Assembly (NCBI RefSeq): GCF_004798865.1
Contig: NW_025336401.1
Location: 1,406,239-1,470,238 of the forward strand
DNA: 64,000 nt
Reading direction: 5' to 3'
Source of the DNA: Varanus komodoensis
Taxonomy: Eukaryota > Chordata > Lepidosauria > Squamata > Varanidae
Numbering within the stretch: position 1 is the first letter of the stretch; each line of letters begins with the position of its first letter. A program made the position numbers and the translations under genes. The notes below the pieces were generated by a model, which worked only from the letters and a program-made list of their open reading frames with translations, had not been told where the DNA came from and did not search any database. Of this stretch, positions 21,146 to 31,930 are shown piece by piece.

Positions 21146-22849
21146 CCTAGGGAGGGGCAATCCTGCAGCAAAACCCACTTCAGGATGTTGCATCAAACCT
21201 TAGGCCAGGGAAGTGGAAGTCTTTTGGCTGGGCTTTGGAATGCGAAGCAGCACTTGTACTGACCCTTCTTTATTTTAAAATTTATAGGTTGCTGAATAAC
21301 CCAACAAGGCTTCTATGCAGTTGTGTTCTCAAAGGACTGGTGATTTTATGCTTCGAACTTTTTGCGAGGATTGTAGTGCAGGGGCATTTTCTCTTTCTCA
21401 GTGTTGTGTGTAGTTTGCATGCATATCTTGTGTTCCTCTGTTTAATCTGCCATGTTCTCTTGAGGGAGAACCTATTATGCATAGCTGCATGATTTATGGG
21501 AAATCAGTAATCTTGCAGATAGGCCACAGGGGTTGGCCGCTATTCTGTCCTTCTGTTCTGATTGCACAAAATGTGAGTCTATTGTATGGCTGTCAGGTAT
21601 CTTGGAGCTTCCCAGTGAACTAACTCCAAGGAGTCCAACCTTCTAAGACTGTCTTGCAAATTCCACAGTGGACTTTCCTGGGTGGTGCATATTTGACAGA
21701 TTTGTTGACAGTTTTTAAAAAACGGCTGTCATTTTACACAAATGTACTCCTAGAAAAGCACACCCACATGCAATCACTAATCCAAACTGTATTTCCCCAT
21801 ATGCTAAAACATGGACATACACATTTTTGGGGGGCTTTGAGCCTGGGGGGCTGCATTAATGTGTGCAAGATTATTGTAAAAATGCCTACAGATGCATTTG
21901 CGTAAAATCCAGTTTTGTCCATGACGGAACAAAGGGCTCTGTCCAAAATGCAGACAGAATGGATTCCAAAATGCAGGCAGAACGGATTTTACAGTGTCTG
22001 GCAGCCCTGCGATGGTAGAGCTCTTTCAGTCTAGCAGCCTGGTCTGTTGTTGATGGCATGTTGCTGGAAAGTGGCAGAGAGGAGTGTCACGGCCTTGGGT
22101 TTGGTTCTGTGTACTTCATTTAGACCTGTACTACTCAAAAGAGAAGGGGAGAGTAAGATTGTGCAGCCTTCAAGAAGAGCCACTCTTGCCCTTTCCCATT
22201 TTGATCTTCACCCAGAATAATTTAACTGGCTGCAGAAGCTGGCGGATGGTTAATCAGTGTCCCTGCTGCAAACACGGCCAAATAATGCGCGTTGTTATGC
22301 TTGGCACTCTACGTGTGGGTGTCCTGGTTTTGCAGCACCTTGCTTTTTCCTCACATGCAATAATAGCATTTCAGTTTGTATTTGTTTCAGATGGATGCAT
22401 TGTTGTCTTGGATCTCATATAGATACATGGTCTTCTCTGACACGTCTTTCTTTGACACCCCTTTCTTTGCTGTTGTTTAAAATGAGCACCAGCCAAAGGA
22501 CACATGAATGTAGAATTAAAACACAGCCATAAAGTGAGTGATCGGAGTTCCAACAGGAGGGAAACTAGCTGCTCCAGTCTTCAACAACTGTAGAATCCCT
22601 TCTGGAATAGTCACACTTTAATGAAAGCCTAAAACGTCCGCAGCGACGTGGACTGGCCAACCAGTCCATCCCCGTGTTGTTGTGAGATGTTCTAAAAAAC
22701 AGTCGGCATCTCCAATCACAAGCAAGGCCAACTGAAGGAAGAGGGTGGATTATTTCTTGCACATGCACACGTAGGACTTCCTGTGCTGCTTCTGCAGACC
22801 CCCGGGGGTCCCTGTGGCTCAGGGACCCACAAAGTTCACATTGGCTCCC
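21146..22849. other. AT-rich unassigned block
   Basis: A long AT-rich stretch with no repeat family I can name. It holds a 23-bp two-copy tandem at 21942-21987. Short frames only. Confidence 0.4.
21942..21987. repeat. Two-copy 23-bp tandem duplication
   Basis: Units 21942-21964 and 21965-21987 begin with tccaaaatgcag and differ at two positions. Confidence 0.8.
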
Positions 22850-22955
22850 CAGTCGCTCCGCCGTAGGACTGGACTAAGTCTCCTGCCTGAAACCCTGGAG
22901 ATACGTCGCTGCCAGTCAGGGTCAGTAATAGTGGGCTAGATGTGCCAATGTTTCT
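22850..22955 (+). mobile_element. Squamate SINE body fragment
   Basis: ctgcctgaaaccctggagat, followed by cgctgccagtcagggtcagt and gtgggctagatgtgcca, matches the tRNA-SINE body with CCTGGAGAGCCGCTGCCAGT. It lacks an intact tRNA-like head and its end. Confidence 0.5.
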
Positions 22956-23394
22956 AAGACAGGTAGTAAAAGATGGGCCATTTTTGCACTGATTTAGGGA
23001 TTTCCTGTGTGTGTGCACATTTATCTGTACAGGGGGGATCATTTAATTCTTCTCCAACCCCACTGAGTTCTTTGTCCCTTTAAACTAGTCTATGTTATCT
23101 TCCTATTTCAGATTAAATTCACACACCATTGACAAAACCATTTTTTTCTGTGGATCTAAGCAATTAGTAAGCCTTACTGCTGATGTCGCATATTTTTTCT
23201 TGCAAATATAAGTAGTTTGCCAGACAACATACCTCACATCATCTTGGCATTTTTATAGAATCTCTTTTAGTTTCTCAAAAGTACCAGATTAATTACAAAA
23301 TGTTCCTTACTCATTCTTGTTCAAGTTGCTTCTCAACTATCATTTTAGGAGGCAGGTCTTTTGCATTTTGGATCAGGCAGTTGGATCAGGCGTC
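22956..23394. other. AT-rich unassigned DNA
   Basis: Nothing recognised. Confidence 0.4.
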
Positions 23395-23462
23395 TTTCTA
23401 CTTTGCCACAAGAGACGCAAGTAATGGACGGGATACAAATTTTATAAATAAATGAATACACA
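23395..23462 (+). mobile_element. L2-type LINE extreme 3' end
   Basis: ggacgggatacaaattttat followed by aaataaatgaataca matches the L2-like terminus GGGCGGGATATAAAT with its (AAAT)n tail. Confidence 0.5.
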
Positions 23463-24135
23463 CATACCTCCATAGGTATCTAGGTCCATAGCAGGTCGGA
23501 TGTGGAGAAATGCCTCCCTCATAAACGAGAGGAGATGTGTGAGCGGAGGGGGACACTGTCTAAGGCCGGGTGAAGAACATCTTTTGTCCAGAGGCCTGAA
23601 TTTGATTTCAGAGAAGTTCGGGGCAGGGGGATGCATTCCAGACGTGGGCTCAAATACTTTCACTTACAGGTTTTAGCCAATAACTTAGCCATGAGGGAGA
23701 CATTTCAACTTCTTCCTTTTTCATGTTACTTTTTCTTTGATTTTTCTTTTAACTGTACAAATGAAAAATAATAACCAAAAAGGAAAACATAGAATGGGAA
23801 GGAAACAGCAAAATTCAGGAAGCTTCCCCGCTGGGAAGCCCAGGGGTCTGGGGCATCGCATGGGCCTGAGGTTTAGCGCCCTGGCTCTCGGGCCCCAACT
23901 GATGTAGTGTTTGAACTGGGGCACGAGGGGCGTAGGGAGGCCGTGCAGCCACAACAGACCCGAGGAGCACGTGCTCACTGCCCTCTGCTCCATCGGAAGA
24001 GTCCCTCGCCTGCCCTGGGCAAAGCCCCAGCTGAGGGGGCAAAGCGGGGCAGCAGGCTGGGGCACCACGGCCGGCACCACAGGCACAGGCCTGGCCCTGG
24101 AGGCTGTTTTCAGCACCCCGGAGAGCGTCACAAAT
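23463..24135. other. Unassigned intergenic DNA
   Basis: No recognised element. Overlapping frames on both strands near 23720-24130 carry no domain. Confidence 0.4.
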
Positions 24136-24167
24136 CAGTTCATCGCACAGAGTCGTGCGATGAACTG
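24136..24167. repeat. Perfect 13-bp inverted repeat with a 6-nt loop
   Basis: Arms 24136-24148 (cagttcatcgcac) and 24155-24167 are exact reverse complements around the loop agagtc. The right arm merges into the start of a reverse-strand CR1 3' end, so the left arm looks like an inverted copy made at the element boundary. Confidence 0.85.
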
Positions 24168-24580
24168 CCCCAAGCCCCCTGCCCTCGCAGGACACCAAGT
24201 CGCACCATCCCACTCGGAGGGCTGCCCAGGTGCCTTTGGATGCCTCCAGCGAGGGAGAGCCCACCACCTCTCAAGAAATAGGTTCCAGTGTCGTACTGCC
24301 AGAGTCTAGACTAAATCTGGTTTCTTCTAACCCAAGTCCATTGTTCTGTGTCCTGCACTCTGGAATAGTCGGGAAGAGGTCTGCTCCTTCCCCTCTGTGG
24401 CAGCCCTTGAGCTACCTGCAGAGGGCTGTCCCATCTCTTCAGGTTCAGCCTCAGGTCTTCTCTTCCTGAGATGAACATGCCCGGTTCTCCCAGTCTTTCC
24501 CCACAGGGCTTGGCCTCCAGTGCCTGCATCATCCTCGTTGTCCTCCTCTGGATGCTTTTCGAAAGCCAGTGGTCCGCTCC
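24155..24580 (-). mobile_element. CR1 LINE 3' end
   Basis: The plus strand shows the CR1 3' UTR complement (ccaagccccctgccctcgca, then ggacaccaagtcgcaccatc), the C-terminal coding complement and the tgttctgtgtcctgcactct landmark. It extends upstream in the element to about 24580. The terminal ATTCTATG repeats are missing and a hairpin takes their place. Confidence 0.8.
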
Positions 24581-24724
24581 AGGAAGTGTTGACATATCTT
24601 GCAGGCAGTGGCTGAGGAGACGGGAACGGCTGCTCAAGGCCTCTGTGTTCAGTAAAGGCGTCTGGGGTCCACTGCTCAGTTTGGGGCCAGCAGCACCTCT
24701 TGGGGGACTTCCTGTGGATACAGC

Positions 24725-24962
24725 CTGAGACCCGAGGTGGTGGGACTGAGAGACTTCTTCATGCAGTGCAGAGCAAAACTCTGGAATCCACTGCCGCAGG
24801 AAGCAGTGATGGCCACCTGTCTGGATGGTGAATGGTGACGGGGACTGCGTGAATTCATGGAGGAGGCGGCGATCGGTGGCTCCTAGTCTTGATGGCTGTA
24901 GGTCACCTCCAGTGTGGCCTGATCCAGCATGGCTTTTTTATGTTCTCGTGACTGTTCAAAAG
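24725..24962 (+). mobile_element. CR1-related LINE 3' end (second tail family)
   Basis: tggaatccactgccgcagga, then gaattcatggaggaggcggc, gatggctgtaggtcacctcc and the end cctgatccagcatggc with ttatgttctcgtgac. This is the squamate CR1-like C-terminus and 3' UTR that ends in TATGTTCT units. The middle UTR block present at 13005-13152 is missing here. Confidence 0.6.
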
Positions 24963-25213
24963 GATCGGAGAGTCATTCTGATACCCTCTGAGAGTCACTG
25001 TCCCTGGAGGGTTCCATTTTCAAGGGGCCTTGACCCCCATGTATAGTATTCCCTGGCCCATGACACTTAAGACACAGTGACAGCTCTATGGAGTGGGCCG
25101 CCGAAAATGCAAGCAATGTTCCTAGAGAAGGGGGCAGGCCTGGAGCTTGAGCTTCCTGGAGGAGAAGCTGTGGCATGAGTCTCATTCATGCATCCTTGCT
25201 GAAAGCTTTTTCA
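24963..25213. other. Unassigned intergenic DNA
   Basis: Nothing recognised. Confidence 0.4.
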
Positions 25214-25282
25214 CTGTGGAGTAAGCCATATTAATTTTGTGGGGCTTAACTTCCAAGGAAGCTTGCTTAGGTTTGTAACCTT
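25214..25282 (+). repeat. Short dispersed repeat, second copy
   Basis: gtggagtaagccatattaat, then gtggggcttaacttcc and gcttgcttaggtttgtaac, match the AAGTCCCATTGA / GGGACTTACTTCC / GGATTG pattern also seen at 17738. Confidence 0.5.
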
Positions 25283-25404
25283 GCATAATGTTCACTTGTG
25301 AGTCGGGTGTAATTTCTATCTGAAAAGCCCATTTCCTTCTAGGACCCACAGAAGTCCAGCCGTGTCTTTTGCCAGGGGTGGGAGCATAGTCTTGCCCCCT
25401 TCCT

Positions 25405-26409
25405 TTGCCGGGAAAGAAGCAGGCCGGAAATGATCCCTTCACACCTGTCACTGTTGCAACCTGCGGATGCCTGAGTTTTGCTTATTTTCATAATTTGATT
25501 TTCTCCTCAAGCAAGGTGACCAGGGAAGAGTCTCAGCCTGGAGCAAAATTAGCACCTTATTTTGCAAGCTTACCTTGTAACTGGGCTTCAGTATCTATTG
25601 CCTGCCTCTGCTTCCTAAGAGACGGCCGGGAAGGATGGGGTCATCTCTTGCTAGCCCCCTTCCCCAGGTGTGCCTTGCAAGGAGATATATTCACAGGCTT
25701 GAGGTGTGAATTAAACCAAAGCAGCAAGATACTGCAAAATGTGCGCTTGTGGGGCGAGTCGCTCTGGCTTTGTTGGTGGGCGGGGCGCCTTTTTTGCTCG
25801 TCCTTTCTGCGCATGCACTGCTCTTCGCCAGATCCGTTTAACGCATTGTGCTTGCAAGGCCTCGGTGCTCCGTGCAACTGCAGGACCCCTTCTTGGGTCG
25901 GCCGTTCCAGGTGGGCTGAAGCAGCAGGATGGAGGACAGGCCAGCAGCACCGGAGGCTGGGAGGTGCGCTGGTTGGGTGCACATTTGTCCCATTTCACAC
26001 TGTGGGTTCTGGTGGCTTTCTGGTCTCGCTTGGGTCGTACGGTTCTGGTCTGGATCAGATATCAAGCAGGGAACAGACTGAGGTGAGTTTGCCCAGAGCC
26101 AGAGAGAAAAAGATCAGCCCCATGGAAAGTTCCAAGTGGGGCTGGAAGCCAGGCGGGATGCTGAGTGGGTGCTTCAAAGAATATGAGAGCAAGACTGGGA
26201 AGTTACAGTCCGTTAGGCTGGTCAGCGGCATGGTTAGATTGCATGGCCTGAGGGTGCGTAATAGGCCACATGGGCTTGCTGACCACTCGCCCAGGTGGGG
26301 GCTCATGGAGAAGCGCAGAAGCATAGAACAGTGGAGTTGGAGGGGCCAGGAAGGCCATCGGGTCCAACCCAATTGCAGGACCCCCATTTACACCAACCCA
26401 CTCAGATGA
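25405..26409 (+). other. Unexplained 334-codon open frame, probably not a gene
   Basis: Stop-free from 25405 to 26409, one of the longest frames in the window. The product is Cys/Trp/Ser-rich, without repeats, transmembrane pattern or known motif. Its last part runs into antisense CR1 sequence (26318 on). Minus-strand frames of 113 and 110 codons (25641-25982, 26055-26387) lie opposite it. The mixed composition and the antisense-repeat 3' end argue against a conserved gene. No splice or promoter evidence is visible. Confidence 0.15.
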
Positions 26410-26655
26410 GGGGCCAGTTTCACCTTGAATGTCCCCAGTGTGGGAGAGCCCCCACCTCTCCAGGTAGCTGGTCCCACTGTCCCTTTGCTCTGACCGTGAG
26501 GAAACTTTTCCTGATCTCTGGCCTAAACCTGGGTTGTTGCAGCTTGCCTTGATTATTCACTCTGGTGTCAGTGAGGAGATCTTGACCGTCCTCTTTGTGA
26601 CAGCCTTTGAGAGACTTATAGAGGGATACCTTGTCCCCTCCGAGCTGCAAGAGGC
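26318..26655 (-). mobile_element. CR1 LINE 3' end
   Basis: Opens with agcatagaacagtggagttg, a worn CR1 tail complement. It continues with the UTR phrase gccatcgggtccaaccc and the C-terminal coding complement (gaggaaacttttcctgatct), then to agatcttgaccgtcctcttt and beyond. 5'-truncated. Confidence 0.82.
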
Positions 26656-27224
26656 TGCGCTATAAATCCTCATATCGGCAACATTAATGAGTGACCAAAG
26701 CACGGCAGACATGCTGGGGCTTCGTGGGAGCCATTAAAGTGTCACAGGGTCAGCCGTCTGCCTCGGGCCTCTTTACAAACCAGCACGGAATACCTAGCTG
26801 GGTAGCAGCATTGCAGCTGAAGGCTGGACGGGGCCTGCTGCCTCTCCAAGGCACGAGACGCGGCAGAGGTGGAGCGGTCTCTCCAGCCACGTGCCCAGCT
26901 GCTTGCGGCTGCACCGAAGAGCCAAGGGCCCGCGCCTCCGAGTCCGGCGCTGCTTCCCGGCATGGCTTTTCAGACGCCGTTGCTGCTGCAGCTGGCTCTC
27001 TTGGCGACGTGAGCGCTTGATGTGCTTGTGACAGTTCTGCCATTGCAACGTGTGCGTGCTACGGGGAAGGCAGAAGCGGCAGTTGCGGCCTCCTGCATCT
27101 TGCAGTTTGCGTTGGCTTGTTGATGAGTCTGGGGGCCAAGTGAGCTTAAAGGCAGGTGTGGAAGGCTGCTGGCTGAAGGGGAGGGCAGAAGCTGGCTAGC
27201 CTGGAGAGCAGTGAAACCCCGTAA
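26656..27224. other. Unassigned intergenic DNA
   Basis: GC-rich with short overlapping frames; nothing recognised. Confidence 0.4.
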
Positions 27225-27345
27225 CAATCCAAGTCAGCCTGCCTTGGACTCCGGCTCCCAGCAGGCCCAGTGAGATTGCCCAATGGCCAGCATGATGGGA
27301 GCTATAGTCCAAAACATCTGGAGGAATCCAGGCTGGGGAATGGTG
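27225..27345. repeat. Palindromic dispersed repeat, near full-length copy
   Basis: Left part gccttggactccggctccca, centre gcccaatggccagcatgatg, right part ggagctatagtccaaaacat, then a ctggaggaatccaggc tail. It shows both inverted halves and is the best copy in the window together with 43195. Confidence 0.6.
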
Positions 27346-27389
27346 GCGAATGCATAGAATTAACTCATGGAATTTTCTCACATGAGTCA

Positions 27390-27440
27390 TCCTTGCAGAA
27401 AATTGTGTTAAATTTCTATCCCGCCACTCAGCCATAAAAG
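27390..27440 (-). mobile_element. L2-type LINE extreme 3' end fragment
   Basis: aaatttctatcccgccactc, then agccataaaag, is the complement of an L2-like GGGCGGGATA-AAATTT terminus. Confidence 0.4.
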
Positions 27441-28329
27441 ACTCTCAGGGCTAAAACGGCATTATGAAGTGGGCTTCAACAGTGCGAGGAGAGCACGTTT
27501 CGGTGGCCACTGGTCATGCAAGCTACATGGAGCCCACGAGTTCAGAGGCTGTGTGATATTCTGGTGATTACGAGGTTAAATTGAGAGCCCTTTATTTCTA
27601 CAGGCTGGGATGTGATGCCATTCTTGGGCTTTTCTTTCCGTTTCCTGTCCAGCGTTTTCCCGCAATAAACCGTGTGCTTGCTGGATTCAGCTGAGCGGAG
27701 TGGGAGTCTTTGCTTCTCTCCAAGGTGCACGGTGGAGCGTTTGGGTGCCGCAGGATCCCAGTGGCGGGGGGCACTTGTGGAAGGGGGCTGGGGCTTTGGG
27801 GGCCTGCTGGGGCTTCCCTGGTGCGAGCGGCCAGCCAGAATGCAACACTGAGCGCCGGCTTAGATGGGCCTTCCTTCGGCCTGATCACACCGCCCTCCTC
27901 ATACACTTCAGTGGTCCTGAACACAGAAATGTTCCTCCCGCCGTGGCTGAAAATGGGGAGGGAGCTGGGCTAGAGCTCTGTTGGGTGACTAGGTGTCCTG
28001 CTCTGCTGAGGACAGTCCTCTGGCCCACTATGGCGAAATGTGCTGCGTTCCGACAGAAAAAGATCCCTAACTCTGCCTGGATGCACACGAATCGGCACAC
28101 GCACGCTTTGTGTGGATCTGTGTCTCCCTCTGTGCTGATGCCCACGTGGCCGACTGCCCTGCCCGCTGGCCCCCGGTTCACGTGTTGGGGACTGGCTGTA
28201 TGCTTGGAGGGGAGCTGCTCCGGCTCTCCGTGGCGGCAGGGCCAGCTGGGGCTGTCCATGGACCTGTCATCGGATTTCTCCTCCTCGTGAAGGCTGTCCT
28301 GCCCATGGCCTGGCCTCCCTTTGTATCCT
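27441..28329. other. Unassigned intergenic DNA
   Basis: A 196-codon plus-strand frame (27700-28290) overlaps minus-strand frames of 108 and 124 codons. No domain recognised. Confidence 0.4.
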
Positions 28330-28570
28330 GATGAATTTGGTAATCATGCTTGTCAGATCTTTCCCTCTGAACTTCCTTTCTAATTTATTGTAGATAGATT
28401 TCAAATATTTCCAAGGTGATTAATTGAAGTGCTCAGAAAAAAAAAACTGGCATGTTTTGAAAATGTCCAATTAAGCATTTAATCAGCAAACCAGACCAGA
28501 TAAAATCAAATATATGTTATCAGAAATGATCTCATGAAGAGGCAGCTGAGAAATGCCAGTTTCCCTGCCC
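28330..28570. other. AT-rich island, candidate conserved noncoding element
   Basis: AT-rich, repeat-free, with ggtgattaattgaag, ccaattaagcatttaatcag and ttatcagaaatg. The 10-nt A-run at 28437-28446 is the only poly-A/T tract of that length I found. TAAT cores are dense. Confidence 0.32.
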
Positions 28571-28675
28571 TGAAATGTGGCTGGCCAGGCCTCAGCACCA
28601 CCAGCTGGCTGCTCTCCAGCGAAGGCTAGACCAGCCTTCCTCCTTCAAGGACCCATTCCTCTGCAAGATTAGACA

Positions 28676-28735
28676 GTCCCACAACTCCCAGAATGGCTGG
28701 CTGCGGGATGCTGGGGTTTGTTGTCCTCTTGTCTG
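28676..28735. repeat. Palindromic dispersed repeat, short copy
   Basis: gtcccacaactcccagaatg, then gctggctgcgggatgctggg and gtttgttgtcc, give the two inverted halves in compact form. Confidence 0.5.
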
Positions 28736-29739
28736 CCTAAGCGTGTGCAGGATTCCTGCCCCAAGGGGGATGCCGCTTTTGGGGCGAAGGGACGATGGGA
28801 GGAGGGGGGCCCCTTGGCTCCCCTTCTGTGTGTTCCAGGGAGAACGCCGGCTCATCGGCTGCTCCAGGCACGGCCTCTGTCGATTCGGCAGCCAGTGGCG
28901 GAGGCTGATTGCACAGCCAGGGTGAATTCTCTGGAAGGTCTTCCGTTCCAGCCCCGGTGGGTTCCTATACAAAGAGCCAGCGGAATTCAAAATCCAAAAA
29001 GGGTTCCCCCAGTACTGGGAGGAAGGTCACGTCCTGTGGCCAGTGGGCAGGGGTGTGAAAGGGCCAGTCAGCTTCTTGGGCGGTCACCTTCGAAACGGGC
29101 CGCCTTGTTACGCGTGGCAATGCAGGCAGCTGCTTGGGCCTCCCTCTCCATCAAAGCCGCTTGGCCTGTGCTCTCGTGGCCAGAGATGCAGGCTCAGCAC
29201 AACCGCACCCCAGACGGCATCTGTGACCGGCTCCGTGTGTGCTCCTTTCTTTTGCCTTGGCCATATTTTCTCTCCCCACCCCCTCTTTCTGTTTGCTCAA
29301 TTTCTTGCATTCATGCTGCCTTTTCCCAAATGGAGGAGGGACTTTGGAGGACTGACCTCAACCACATCGTCAGTTTCGTTTCATGATAAAGCAAGGAGCA
29401 CTTTCTGAAGGAAAAGAAGATCTGGGGCTTGGGGGGAGATGTGGCAAATTCGTGGTTTGCAGATCTGGGACCGAACTTCACCCTGAACATGCATTTTGAG
29501 GATCTATGGTAGATACTGTTGTGTCTGTCCCTCTCCCCGAAGCCCTCCCCAAAATGCAACTGAGGCGTATCGCAGAAGTCAGTGGGAAAGAAACAGGGAT
29601 AATGAGAATGCCAGTGATCAAGGGCATGTGCTGCACTGGGAAGCTGCTGATTACAGGCAGGGCCCCGCTCCTCCCTTCCAAACTCAGCCACAGGTGCCTT
29701 TAAGGGGGATCTTCCTGCCAAAGACCAATCGCTCAGAGT
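28736..29739. other. Unassigned intergenic DNA
   Basis: A 222-codon plus-strand frame (28718-29386) and the end of a 279-codon minus-strand frame (29311-30150) overlap here. Nothing recognised. Confidence 0.4.
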
Positions 29740-31930
29740 GTCTGCCATGGCCCTCTCTAGCTCATGCTGCGCTCTGGGAGTAATGGGGGCCGGTCTGCCC
29801 AGCTGCTCATTAGCCAACTCACTCTGCATTCCCCTGGGATCGGACACTGGATGGCCCCGCACTGCACCCGGCTGGCTAATCGCTGGTTCTGCTGGGCTTG
29901 GTGTCCCAGCGGCGGGTGGCAGCCCACCTTCTCCTCTGAGTCCCACATCCCCAGGGGGCGCTTTTGCAGGAGAAAAGGGACCAGTCCCTCCTGATGCTGA
30001 GCCCTGGAGCAACGGAGAGCCACCCCTCGCCCTCTTCCTCTTGTCCCTTGAAGGGCAGACAGGATTCCTTCTTGGTTTCCCTTCCACAACTAGATCTGGG
30101 AAGCGGAGCGAGCTAGGCCAATGCCTGGGTGGAGGGAATGGCCCTGCCATTTGGGGAGTGGCTGAGAGAGACGGGGCGTTGCGTCGCTCTTGGCCGTAGT
30201 CCTACCAGCCCTGTCGCAAACCGGGTGGCAGAGCGGCGTCCATTGCAGTGTTTGTGCTGGGTCCTGCTCTGATGCGCGAGCTGGGCTAAAGGCGAGCGAT
30301 CCATACGCCCCGCACCACCCACCGTGCCCCGCGATCTCATTCCAAGGGACTAGATCCTTAGCCACGGGCCAGGGCGACGGCACCTTTCTCGAGTGTCGGG
30401 GGCAGCGTGCCGCTGTGGGCCATTTGCTCAGGAGCGTGCGTGGGGCGGCTGCCGGGCTCGTGTCCTGCTTAGGGGGCGCTTTGGCTTTGGCCTGGTCCAT
30501 AAGGCTGCAACCCGCCCGGTGCTCTTGCGAGAAGCGGCGATCGGGGCTAAGCAGCAGAACAGCTGGGCGTGCGCTCCTGCTCATCTGGACTGGCCCTCCT
30601 GCCCTCCTTGGAATGCGCCCCACTCTCCTCCTGGATGATTTAGGTTTCTGGCCGAGCGGTGCCTCCAGCCTGCCCTCCTGGATGCTCGGCCAGCCGTGTT
30701 TATCACAGTGCCTTACTTCTTGCGCGTTGCTTTCCCAGGAAGGAAACCTTGCGTTTATTTTCCTCTTCTGCCTGCTTTGGCAGCCACAGATTAACCTCTG
30801 AGCAAGTAGTGCAGCACGGAGGTATTCCTGCCTGGTCCCACTGAATGCTGCTCCAGATAACGTGGCTTCTCCGAATTGCATGAAAAGGAGCTGCCCATAT
30901 GCACACGTTGAAGGTGGGAGGAGAGACGCAGCAGCAAGGAAGAAAGGGGCATTTCTGACCTGTAGAATTCTGCTTACAGCCAAATAGGAAGGCGACTGTT
31001 AATGCAGTTTGCCCATTGCTCACTGCAAATCATGATTTATGAACAAATTTGGGCCGTTCAGGCAAATGTGCTGCATCCATAAGCAAGCTGTGGTGAGAGT
31101 GAATGCAAAGCCCCAGAGGCGGCTGTGATTGCTAGGACACACTGCCCCTTGGAGCAGAAACTCCGTGTTGGGATCGCATCTCCTCCCACCTAGCCTGTTC
31201 CGTGCTCCTTTGGCCATGCTGGAAAACTGGAGGTGTCGTGGGGCAGCCCGAAGGAGGCAAGAGGGAAACAGGGCTTGCACTTGGAGAAGAGAGGCCTGAG
31301 GCGACCCGTAAGATGCCGGGAGATTACACAACGGTGGTGAAGAGGGGCAAGGAGACACCCAGGAAACGGGCCCGGCACCGGTTGCCTTCAGCATCTTCGG
31401 TGGCTTGCACGCACGCAGCCCGCCAGCGGTCCTGGTGGCTGTCCTGACCCAGTCCTGCATTGGCCCCTCCATCGGGCTCGATGGCATGAGCAGAGCTGGC
31501 GGTGACGCGTTTCTCCTCTGAAAGAGAGGTAGGGGAGTTGCTGCCCTGTTCCCCAGCTGGCCCGCCGAGGCCCCTCTCCCCAGCACTGGGCCCCTCGCCT
31601 GTGGCCTTTTCACCGGCACCATGGTGCAGCTCCAGCCGCTGGCCAGCAGGGCTTCCAGGGCTGCGCTGCCGGCCTGGCACTGGGAACCTGCTGGGAGCGG
31701 CTGCCACCAGTGGGCCTGTGTTGCCACATTCATCCTTGGGAGAGGAGGCGCATGGGCCCAGGGTATCGCCAGGCGGGCCCCTTGGCTTCCTGTCCGGGGG
31801 ACTGTGGCTGCCGGTTCCTGAAGCTCTGCCACTGGTCCCTCTGCAGCCACCGTTTCCCGCAGCTCAGCCTCCTGCTCCTGCCCACCGGCCACCGCAGTGA
31901 CCTGGCGCTCCGTGTGGCTGATCTTCACCA
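29740..31930. other. GC/CpG-rich block with long unexplained frames
   Basis: On the minus strand, frames of 303 (31020-31931), 297 (30090-30983) and 279 codons (29311-30150) follow one another. The plus strand has frames up to 203 codons (30190-30801). CpG is frequent around 30160-30560. The 303-codon product is rich in Gln/Glu/Ala/Pro (start MVKISHTERQVTAVAGG) and lies just 3' of the decayed minus-strand LINE. No domain is recognised. It could be a retroelement ORF1-like remnant, a CpG-island gene edge or pure composition. I have no basis to choose. Confidence 0.25.
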
